From contig CM056396.1 in the NCBI GenBank assembly GCA_029718625.1, positions 26,967,780-27,031,779 of the forward strand: a stretch of DNA of 64,000 nucleotides, in the 5' to 3' direction. The notes below the pieces were generated by a model. That model saw only the letters and a program-made list of their open reading frames with translations. It had not been told where the DNA came from and did not search any database. The translations under genes were made by a program, and so were the position numbers. The DNA is from Synaphobranchus kaupii (taxonomy: Eukaryota > Chordata > Actinopteri > Anguilliformes > Synaphobranchidae). The stretch's first letter is position 1. Each line of letters opens with the position of its first letter. Positions 54,346 through 64,000 of the stretch are shown piece after piece.

Positions 54346-57300
54346 ACCACCTCTCTCTGAACCACCCATACCCAAAAATAATAACAATAATAATAGTGTT
54401 CACATCGGCCCTTTTCACAGGGTAACGGCCTTTGAATATTCCCATCGTCATCAGGCGCAAGACTGTCGGACAAGAGAAAAGACTACCATCGACGCAATCA
54501 GAAGGTCCATTTGGATAGCCAATACAACTACATTACAGGTATAAAAAATACATATTGTTTATATGTTTAATAAACATTTTAATATGCCAAAGAACACTAT
54601 CTCTGCGTCTTTAGTGCCACATAGATGCCTCAGATTGAAAGCAACTAGAGCACAACTAGTTCTCTTTCATCAAGGGGGAGAGATTACGCTGATCTGTGCA
54701 GGTCAGCCTGGAAATTATAACACCAGAGCAGTGTCATTTCAAAAGCAATCGTACAAAATACCAGGTAAAATGGGAGAAAAAAAAATTTAATAAAAAAACA
54801 GCAGCAATCATGATCTGAGTTAAGTTCAAAAACCAGCCGTGAAACATCCTTGTGCATGTTAACAAAGGAACGACACGTCCGTGTTCTGTCTGTACTACCC
54901 AAGCTGGGAGCAGGTACACAAAGAACTAGATAATAAAGGGAAAAATAAAAATGACATGGGCCTTTTTAAAATTGGTTTAAAAATGAAGATTTTCTTCTTT
55001 TTTATTTTTTTTTTGTACTTTTATTTCTTCCTTCCAGGAGCTGGTCAGGGAGACAGGAAAAGCACCGCACACTGACACGGCAATCAGTGGTCCTTAATTA
55101 TCCGTCAACGTGTCGTCTTCTTTCATCTCAGGGGCTGTCTGCACTTTCTCAATAACCCCCCCCCCCCCCACCTCTAATGCCAGCATAACCCCCAAAGGCT
55201 GCATCTATGACATCTGATCACAGCCCCGTCACCTTGGTGGATCCAAACTTGAGTGTCACCCCTGGGAGGGAGGGTTGAGGGGGGGGTCATGCGGGATAAC
55301 CAGTGCAGGCAGGGCGGTGTCACTTCCTCTGTGGCTCTAGCGTTTGGGGGGGGGGGCGGTGTTTGTGGGGTTCAGTTCACCCCCCGAAAAGGCAGGAGGC
55401 AAAGCAAAGGGCTCTACAGATCTGCCATGCGGTGATCCTAGCCGTCGGCGCGGCAACGCCCCCCCCCCCAAACAAAGAACATTTTCAACATCCTCTGATA
55501 TTGAAGTGCATTATAATATTCTAGATCTACCAAGGTGCTTTTAAAAAAAAAAAAAACTGAATTAACTGAATATATGCGATAAAAGCCTTTTTTTTCTTTT
55601 TTTTGTACTTCCATTTCCAGAGAGGCTGAAATATTTCTATGCAGTTTGTTAGGGATTTTGTATTGTCACTATTAATGTGACGTTCTAATGCGTTTTGGGT
55701 AAGGAACGTAACGGTCCTGAATCACTAGGGCACGTTCCGAGGAACAAAGACAATCGTGCACACCAGAGGTATTGAGACACGGTTGTGCATTTTCAGAAGA
55801 ATCTGGGATTTGAAAATCTTAACAGCTTGCATGGAAGGTGTGGGTAGGGGGGCGTGGCAGGGAGGAAATAACCACGCATTTCCCCCACGAGTTCCTAAAG
55901 GCTGCACGAAAAATAACGTGCTCTCCGTGTTAAAAACGACTTTGCATTCACCTACACAATGAATGAATTAACACATTTATAGCAAAAAGGTAAATCGGAA
56001 GGACACAATTGTGAAAAAGTCAAAGGAGATTGCGAGAATTATTTCTATTTTTGGGTTTTCCTGTCGCCTGGAAAGAAAGCAGTATATAAGTGCCTGCTAT
56101 TGTAGGTGGTCTTTCAGAGGTGCTCACCATCAGTTTCCTCAAGGGAATGAAATAAGAATAAAAAGTCAGTCACTTCAGGCTGTCACTCCCTGCTCTCCAA
56201 AAGAGCCACTGAATCGACAGAATTAAAAAAAAATTTTGTTTTTGTTTTTTCAGTTGAAATATTTTTAAACCTCGAAAATGAACGAACACGGTCAATTCAT
56301 GGCTACGCACTGAAATAACCAAAATATGCCTATGTTTGATTCATAATTCATGCATCACCGACAAACCGAGAAAAAAAAAAAAAAACCTGTTCCAAGAAAA
56401 AACAAACAAAGAAAATACCATCACTTAGCGGGATTTCTTGAATTGTATTCGATACAAAAAGCTAAACCTCCGTTTTAATGGTATTGTGATATGGGGCATG
56501 CATTGTGACCACGTTGCCAAACATGATGCTCCCGACTGCTCGGATGATCGCAAGGTGAGTCAGCTCTCACGTTTCATAAAACTCGAAAGCTGAAAAGGTC
56601 CGGAAAAACAAGGATGACACAAACACTGGAAGGTCTGCATCGCTGCAAGACCTGTACCCCGGGCAGGGGTAACCGCCCCCTTTCATCCACCCCCCCCCCC
56701 CCCCCCCAAATAGCGCTGCCCTTCCCAAAAGCGACGGGCGATATTCCAACAACTGCCCCGCTTCCCCTCTACAAGACACCAACGCAGCAAGAGTCACCTA
56801 GCATACACCACTCAAAGGTAAATGTATTCAGAAACTCACTTGGGAGAGTAACCTGCCATATAAATGACCATAATTATCATTACGGAGGCTGGAGGGTCAT
56901 CTCTGTATCACCCAGGTTTTTTTGTTTTGTTTTGTTTTGAGAGCATGAGCTGATTGCAGTTAGATGCTGCAATCAAAGGTTAAACATCCACATTCAGGGC
57001 AGCCCAAAAAAACAACAACAAACAAAAGTTTCCACTCTTGCCTTTGATGCACATGCCCTGACCCCCAGCAACTTCATCACCAGACCAGCCGCCCCCCCCC
57101 CCCCCCCCCCCACCCCAATCTGATGAGGTCATCACCCCACCCTGGAGACGCAGTATGACTGCATTATGATGTATGTCGAAGGGGGAGGACTGCAGTCATG
57201 GTCAGAAACACATTGTGTACAAATAAATAACTAAAGATATAAATGAGAACCCCTTGGCTGTATTACGCTGTTAAATAGCCATTCACGCCTCAGAGCTGAG

Positions 57301-59116
57301 GATGTAATGGCTTATTGGCACACCTAATATGGTTCATTACCTCCCTAAAAAAGAGCTCCTGGGAATATACAAAGCAATGGAAGAATAGAGGATCCCCACA
57401 TAACTTCACCTTCAACAAAAAAAAATCCTTATATCTTTGAAGAAGTGCACAAGAGGAACCACAATATCCCCATTGCATTGAACTCCTTTTAACTGGTGGT
57501 CAATGGGGCACTGGGTAATGGGACATGGGGCAGGGGCATGGAGGGTGTTGTACTAGGTGGCTGGGCGTGACTCCCTCCCTTGATTGTTCTGCCCCATCCA
57601 ACCCCCGCTGGCCCTGTTCTGCCCCATCCGACCGCGCGCTGGCCCTGGACCGCCGCAGAGACCCCCGAGCGACCCGCCCATCCCAAAAGCACCGCCGCTC
57701 ATCGCCAGAGACGGTGGTCACGGACGGTTGACGTCTGTCTCTTCATATATAGCCTACATTTATCGCGTGCCTGGCCTTCACAACGCCAACGGCTAAAACG
57801 GCATTCGCCACTTAGCCCCGTTTATCCCTACGCTGGGTAGTGTGAACTGGACACCTTAATAAAGCACTCTCCCAAATATATGGTTTCATTGACAGCTGAT
57901 GCTGTTCTCATAGGGTGACGCCTCTTTCTGGTTTACAGATCACCCTGTGTGTTCAAAGTGATTTACAGGCGATACTCTCAGTGAACTGTGTTTTTAACTA
58001 ACCCCATTTGATATGACAAGCGAACGTAAGAACTATCCCAGGGCAGCGTGACAAACACGCATAAGCCGTTAGATACCAGTTTACGCTGGCGACACACTGT
58101 AAACAATGAATTCATTGGAAACAGGACAAAGAGAGGGAAATCTCACTGAAAATGTCAGCGGGTTTGAAACTAACGAGCTTAACATTTGCGTGTGAAGACT
58201 AGAAATTGTGGGCTTTTAGTAAAGTTCAGTCTCATTGATTCAGCTACTAGGCTAGCAGTCGCTACTTTGAGTGATTTTTTTGGAACAGTCTCGTGCGCTC
58301 ACACGACAAAGGAAGCGAATGCCTCCATGCGCAAGGAGTCCGTTACACTGCAACATTTGAACACAGGTCTTACATAAAATAGCGGTGCAGTGAGAGGCGG
58401 TTAATTTGTGTCAACTGTTTTTGTTATTTTTAGAATTTTAAATCAGTTGTGAATTTTAGTCAGGAGATATATTTGTAAGCTAACGGGGAAAACGTGGCTA
58501 TGTCATGTAGGCTACAACGGAATTGTGAGGCATAACCGCCAAACGCAACAACAAACAGAAAAAAACACCACCCCCTTTTCCCCCAAAACATTACCTGATA
58601 AGTTATTGAGTCTTTTACAGGCTACGAGCAGAGCTATGTGAGACAACACAGTCTACACAACATCAGTTTTTTTTAACCGAAACAATGTTCTGCTTTGTCT
58701 TTACCTTGTCTCCCTACTATTTCAGCCACATGTTCAGAACTGGGCACAGGGACGCATTCGGTTATATTAGAGCCGCGTCCTTTCGTTTCAGATGTGGCAG
58801 CTTCATACAGGACGCACAACTTGTTCTTTCCAGTCAAAAGCCCCGTGTCCCCGGCGCTCCCTCCTCCGATGCTGCTGCTGCTGTGATGGTTATTGTTGTT
58901 ACTCCGATCCTGCGATCCAGTTGCGGGAGACCCGCCGCCGCCGTCCTCAGCTTCCCCGAGACCCAATAGAGACAACTGACCCAGCGCGACCCTCAGAGCC
59001 CGGGAGTCGTCTTCTTCTTCGTCGGGCGGCACATGCAGCCCTTCGCTTCCGAAGCCGGAGACGGCAAGCTCGCCGTTCTTTTCCATGATCCCTGCTAGAA
59101 CCAGCAGGCTCGGCAT
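51471..59116 (-). CDS. mex3a: Mex-3 RNA-binding family member A
   Basis: MEX3A is a cytoplasmic RNA-binding protein with two KH domains and a C-terminal RING. Exon 1 is 59116-58705 (phase 1) and exon 2 is 52621-51471 (stop TAA 51473-51471). The start [17 protein letters not shown] matches the family; an in-frame ATG 78 nt upstream is less likely. KH1 spans the intron: [18 protein letters not shown], then [20 protein letters not shown], with loop GRQG. KH2 has [20 protein letters not shown] with loop GPKG and [12 protein letters not shown]. The RING is C3HC4: [21 protein letters not shown], ending TQAIRIFS. Exon 2 needs four frame changes: one extra base near 52558-52564 and one near 52452-52466, then two compensating losses near 52071-52110 and 51968-52018. 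The frame before the first and after the last is the same. Conserved domains on both sides suggest assembly errors in C/G runs rather than decay. Confidence 0.93.
52622..58704 (-). other. mex3a intron 1
   Basis: This intron of about 6.1 kb separates the two halves of KH1. It contains the 25-bp array (53518-53755), C32 at 54314-54345, C18 at 56690-56707 and C20 at 57092-57111. No other coding sequence is supported. Confidence 0.88.
53518..53755 (+). repeat. 25-bp minisatellite in mex3a intron
   Basis: About nine units of GCTCAGCCTAAACGACCGAA followed by TGTAA, with decayed units at both ends. It reads open in some frames but shows no coding signal. Confidence 0.93.
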
Positions 59117-62100
59117 GGCTAACAAAAGAGTACGAAACAAAGACAAGCGGGGAAAGAGACTCGAGAAACAGCACACCCGTGCGCCCGCCTCCACGCCTCC
59201 CCCCCCCTCTTACCAACCCCCCCTCTCTCCTTTCCAGTAGGCTAGTCACACCCACGGACCAGCCCCCGCTTGCGATGCTCGCTTGCTTTGCTAGCTGTTT
59301 TCCTCCTCCTTTCTCTCTCCAGGCTCTCAAGTCAAGGGCCGTCTGCACAGCGTAGGGGGCTCGACCATCTCTCGCTCCACCCCGTCTGGTTTATACCGCC
59401 CCCCCTCCCCTCCCCTGCAGACATACTGAGCCGCCCTACTCTGCCGTTCTATCTCGTGCTCTTCAGATTCTGTGGCATCGGTGCGCTTATATCGACCCCC
59501 CGCGTGAAAAAAAATCCCCAACCCTCAACGCTATTGCTTTGTCTATGTAAAATAACTTATTTATCCGTGCAATCATGCAACACCCAACATGTAACCCACT
59601 CAGTGACTATAGGATAGGTGTCTATTCTATACCTTTGAAACTAACAAAGCATTTGAGAAAAAAAAAAACGTGCTTGGGCGTTTTTGGGGAGCAGTATATT
59701 ACAGACTGGATGACAAGGTTTTGTCATGAGATGGTGTTTATGTACAACAATCACGTAAAGACACGAATTGTGTCTGGAGGGAGGGTGGCGGGGCGCGTGC
59801 TGTAATCAACTTGGGGCTTTTTTGTCTCGTGAAATTGCGACGGGAGAAGTGGTTGTATACAGTTTCAAGTTACTTTGTTTTAATTTTAGGAATGGGAATG
59901 GTGGGTAGCATCTAATCAAAAAATGCGTCCCGCCCCTTCTTCGCCGTTATGACTTGTATACATGAGGTTGCAGCGGGTCACTTTCCTGAGGTTCTGCTGT
60001 TTCGCAGGGAAGAGAGAAAGGGAGCGTGTTGTAGTATATCTGATTTAGAAGAGACAAGGGGATATGGGGGAGTTGTCTGTGGGGCGTTTGTAGTGCCAGT
60101 GTAACGGCACTGTCTCTTTTTGTATTCTAAAGCACGTTCACTCCATCTCTCGTAACAGGAGCGTCAGCGCTAGCAGCAGCGCTCGCGCTCAAGAGTGGAA
60201 CAAAGAACCCACAGCGAAGCTCCGCGGTGCTACCGCCACAAAGGCACGCCTCGTGGCACGTATAACAAAAAAAGCCCCAAGAAGACGCAATGTACAAAAT
60301 AATAATTTGATACATCTGTCATAGCTAGTTCATCAGTTACAAGAATAATTACCGTGGTTGCTGTTCTTTTGCCAATACCAGTTAAAATAGCATTGTTGGT
60401 TCTGTAAAGTGTTGTATAAAAACGTATAAATGCTGTAAAACCTGTAGGCTACTCTAAAACATAAAACCAAATGCGGACTTTAATGTTAATTGATAAAACA
60501 ATATAACATCAAAATACAATGTCATGCCTGTAGACTCCTATAGCAAGTAGATTTACAGTAGGTGTCTGACTGTACACATGCGCGGAGGATACACGCGTAT
60601 GGGCGCGTCTGGTGGCAGCATTGGTGCTAGCTGTAAATTTAGAACTGAGCGCGCGCACTTATTTATTTTATTTTTTTACGATAGGGGAAACGGTTCATTG
60701 GATCCGCAATAGGCTATGTCCTCGAGGACTGCGGCTGTTTGAGCAATGCGCATGCTTCCCTGGCATTTAAACGGACCCACAAAGTGACAGTTAGGGACAT
60801 AGCCTAGGTCATATTATTTAATTATCTGGTCAGGTATTGGATTTTAAAGAGCGTCACTTTTTCGCAGCGGGTAAAAAACAAATCCTGGGTTTATATTATA
60901 GGGCGGGAGACGTGTCACCAGTTGTCCTCCCTGTTTGGGATTGTTTTGGATGTGGCTTAATCGGATTATCCTGCGTTGAACTGCGCCGATAGAGTTCAGA
61001 TAATCACTTGTATGAATCTTGAGCGCCTTTCATAATTGGGTTACAATAACAACAACAAACCCTATTTTATTTTCCCAGATTATTAGGCTATGATGCACCG
61101 AACGGTGACCTCGTTGTAAAGGCCAGGACCCGTTCATTTTGTCAAGAGTTTACGTGGCGTTCGCCCAGGCCCTTAAAAGAATGAAACAAAATAAAGACTG
61201 CCTGGTCAAAATATATATATTTAAGTCTGGTTGGTGATTTCGTTGATATTGATATTGTCAAGCCTGTTAGACGGCACAAAAAAAAAAGATATGTGAGCAA
61301 TAACAGTCCTTTCTGTGTAGATGCTCAGGGCCAGATCTCCCCCCCCCCCCCCCCCCCCCCCCAAGCTTTTAGCTCTGTCCCCCCAAACTTTGACCATTGA
61401 CTTTGACTAATCAAAAACAGCAGTGGCAGCGGTCTGATATTAAGCTCTTGACCACAAGCACATAAATGGGCATGTGTATAAAATCAAAGGGAAAAGTCAA
61501 TGATCTTCAGTTTAAAAAAGAATCACTAAGCAATAGGCCTATACAGCTAGATCATCATTAAGAATAATAATTAAAAAGTTGTAGCCTACTCAAGTAGGCC
61601 TACAACTTAAGAAAAGAGAAAATAATGTACACTGTACACAATTACACACTGTGGCGTAGAAAGGATGGAAAAGCCTGTAAACAGTATGGCACACACCGTG
61701 CCCTGCATAAAAAGTTGCCCCCCAAAAATAAAAAAAAACATTAAACTGACAACAATGATCTGATTTGCGCATTAGGAATCAGTAGCGTCACTCTCAGAGG
61801 GAATTTTGTGGAGAGGAAAGTCGTTTCACGGCGCACAAAAATAAAATGCACAAATGAATGCGCATGCGGGTAAAGTAGGCTACCTCTTCGGCCCCTCGCT
61901 ATGAGCAGAGATAATGAACCTTTTAATTAAGTAATTGCCTGCGCGCGTGCACGTGCCGGTCCACGCAGCTTTGGTTGGGAAACGCCGACCGTTAGCCGCA
62001 ACGGCTTGGCTTTTAAAGGATCTAACGTGTTTTATGTAGAACGGGCGGACGTCAGCGGTCTGGCGGAGGCATTGTCATTTCCGCGGGTAGACTAAGGCTG

Positions 62101-63213
62101 GACATAATCATCGTCTAGACGCGTACCCCAGGCGCTAATTACGGAGGTTCTTCCCCCTGGGATTGTCATAGGGCGCGCTGTTGATATGGAGAATTTTAGG
62201 ATTAACTCTTAATCCCAGTCCATATACCTTCTGCTTGAATTTTCCCCCAATGAAGAGAAAAAAAAATAGCATGTTAAAGAGTTAAAATCCTCAGTGTAAA
62301 TTGAACTCTTACAAGCGTATATATCCACGTGGCATCAAATGTACTCTGTGTGAGTAGATCTTACAGACAATACAATGTCCAGTGTTAAATTTACACTGTA
62401 CATGTGGTCTCGTGAAAACTGTTAGAGTTGAATTAACTCTGGACATTTTACTATGTAGATGACGTGGGAAATGTTGCCGCCCCGGGTCGGGGTGGCTAAA
62501 CTGGATTGGGGGACGGTGGGCAGGGTAAAGGGGTACCAAGAACAGGCTCTGAGGCCCAGTGCCTTTCAGCATGGCTGGTCTTTCGGGGGGGGGGGGGGGG
62601 GGGGGGCACATTGGAACAAGGCCAGGTTCTCTGTCAGTGTCATGCTGTCCTAAAGGTCACCTCCCTCTACTAATGGCGTCTCGCCCTGTCCCACCAATCA
62701 ATGGACAGTACGGATAATGGATCACCTTTCCCAATTCATCTGGGATTGCCCCCCCCCCCCCTCTGTTTGCAAAACCCCCCTACATAATATAAACACACAC
62801 ACAGATGAATGAGCTCTTTGCTTTTTTTCCTTTCTTTTCTCTATCTCTCTTTCTCTCTTTTTTTCAAGCTTTCCCCATTTATCTGGCCATCTGTTGGTGT
62901 GACGGATCTGTCCGCCGGGCGAAGTAAAAAAACATCAGGGCTTTTTCTTCCCTCTCTCTCTCTCTCTTTTTTGGGTTTATTATCCCAGACATCCTGCAGG
63001 CAGATCCCAGTCCTCTTTTCTGTCCGGCAGTCTGTCCGTCCGTCCTCCCCGTTACTCGCATTGTTCTCCTTTATATTGCTCGTCTGATTAATGTGAGCGA
63101 TTGGGACGGCATGCAGTTCACAGCCCTCCTCCTCCTCCTCGAGTCCTCCAGTCCAAAGGACAGGACGGACGGCGCTCAGTCCTTAGCTAACCCCCGAACC
63201 CGGAGCCATGGGC
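59117..63213. other. mex3a upstream region, no gene seen
   Basis: The first few hundred bases are CpG-rich with CT-rich patches and probably hold the mex3a promoter and 5'UTR. Further out the sequence alternates between A/T-rich stretches and islands of CG-containing sequence (about 60560-60780 and 61860-62160). It contains C24 at 61339-61362 and G22 at 62585-62606. LMNA, the next gene in human, is not reached. Confidence 0.5.
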
Positions 63214-63420
63214 TGCAGGGTAGTATTAATGGTTAAAGGGACTGGCCTTGTAACTGAAGCATCACAGGTTCAATTCGCAGGTAGGACACTGCCATGGAAC
63301 CTGTAGTTCTGCAGTATATATCCAGCTGTATGTATCTATATATTTTATTTAAAAAAATACAAAAGTTGTGTATGTCAATCTGGATGAGAGCATCTGCTAA
63401 ATGTCTGTAATTTAGCACAT
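63214..63420 (+). mobile_element. tRNA-derived SINE
   Basis: The head has an A-box-like ATGGTTAAAGGGACTGG and B-box-like AGGTTCAATTCGC. The body AGGTAGGACACTGCCATGGA, then ATATATCCAGCTGTATG, and the tail GAGCATCTGCTAAATGTCTG are typical of a SINE widespread in teleosts. It is followed by an (AT)n run. Confidence 0.75.
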
Positions 63421-63462
63421 TTGGGGCGGCTTGGGTTGAGCTGGTGTCATAATTGACTAATT

Positions 63463-63466
<4 letters not shown>

Positions 63467-63499
<33 letters not shown>
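63467..63499 (+). repeat. (AT)n microsatellite
   Basis: About 16 AT units lie directly against the TA at the left end of the Tc1-like element, so the TA target site may have been part of the repeat. Confidence 0.9.
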
Positions 63500-63502
<3 letters not shown>

Positions 63503-64000
63503 TGAGCACCATAATTCATTGGACAGTGACACATTTTTTGTTATTTTGGTTCTGTACTTTAGCATTTTGAGTTTGAAAGGATACAATGACAATGAAGTTG
63601 AAGTGCAGACTGTCAGCTTTAATTTCAGGGTATTTACATCCATATCAGATGAACTGTTTAGAAATTATAGAACTTTTTGTACATAGTCCCTCCCCTTTGC
63701 AGGCATCAAAAAATATTAGACAGTTTAACATAATGTAGAATAAAGTAATCATTTTTAATATTTGGTCGCATATTCTTTGCATGGCATGACTTCCTGATGT
63801 CTGTGACCCAACAATATCAAAAGACTCTTGATATCTTATTTTCTGGTACTCCTACAAGCGATACTATAACCTCTCTGCATTTGAATGGATCTCTATGTAA
63901 ATTTGGGGATGAGACTAGATTTAGCTGTAAATTATGCTGGAACATTATGGAATACATGGTTGGCAAAATGGCTGTAAGTCATCAAGCGTCTGAGGTATCA
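63499..64000 (+). mobile_element. Tc1/mariner-like non-autonomous element, cut by window end
   Basis: It starts TA-CAGTGAGCACCATAATTC, followed by GGACAGTGACACATTTTTTG, and continues past the window. It is the same family as 5847-6537, which runs the opposite way: shared stretches include AGACTCTTGATATCTTATTT-type sequence, TCTGGTACTCCTACAAGC and AAGTCATCAAG(C/G)GTCTGA. No transposase frame is visible. Confidence 0.8.

Noticed and set aside
58673..58704. Extension of mex3a exon 1 past GRQG
   Set aside because: GTAAAG at 58704 is a donor, and the next exon restores the KH1 sequence in phase.

Overview
This window looks like nuclear DNA of a ray-finned (teleost) fish. The genes have spliced vertebrate exons, introns carry long CA/TG microsatellites, and there are many short transposon copies of kinds common in teleosts (palindromic hAT-like, Tc1-like and piggyBac-like MITEs, tRNA-headed SINEs). 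I cannot name the species. Four protein-coding genes can be supported by matching exons to known vertebrate families. In order they are the 3' part of ubiquilin-4 (+, about 1-6904), rab25 (+, 12222-22879), a second Rab11-subfamily gene close to Rab11a/b (+, 25298-37730) and mex3a (-, 51471-59116). From memory, human 1q22 carries UBQLN4, LAMTOR2, RAB25 and MEX3A together, so this is the fish counterpart of that block. Here ubqln4 points the same way as rab25, no LAMTOR2 is seen between them, and an extra Rab11-like gene sits between rab25 and mex3a.

Layout. 1-6904 holds eight ubqln4 exons (STI1-like region to UBA), with a 500-bp polypyrimidine tract and four transposon-like insertions in and around the introns. 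6905 to about 8335 is its 3'UTR. The gap to rab25 holds MITEs and no gene. The rab25 first intron contains a tRNA-Arg(TCG) gene on the opposite strand, a SINE and a pyrimidine minisatellite. rab25 and the Rab11-like gene are a tandem pair with the same splice phases and identical internal exon lengths (196, 194 and 81 nt). They differ at the catalytic position of switch II: Leu in rab25, Gln in the Rab11-like gene. The Rab11-like gene is packed with minisatellites. These include a 16-bp G-quadruplex-type array in intron 1, a 33-bp array just before exon 2, a CATTACA array just after exon 3, and a 38-bp array that begins exactly at the donor of exon 4. Rab11-like and mex3a converge. Their candidate poly(A) signals (40678 on + and 41277 on -) lie about 600 bp apart, which would give mex3a a roughly 10-kb 3'UTR (inference). 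59117-64000 is the mex3a upstream region, ending in a Tc1-like element cut by the window edge.

The rab proteins are membrane-traffic GTPases of recycling endosomes, UBQLN4 is a proteasome shuttle, and MEX3A is an RNA-binding RING protein. Nothing in the sequence says they work as a pathway; they are neighbours through old synteny.

The most unusual observation is the 38-bp array at 35504-36500. It consists of about 27 units, 16 of which keep a joined AG|GTGAGT, so a splice junction has been amplified into a satellite. Smaller versions of the same thing (a second AG|GTRAG 16-50 nt after the normal donor) occur in ubqln4, rab25 intron 1 and Rab11-like intron 1. A caution: ubqln4 and mex3a show apparent 1-base frameshifts, several of them in G/C runs. 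I read these as assembly errors first and gene decay second.
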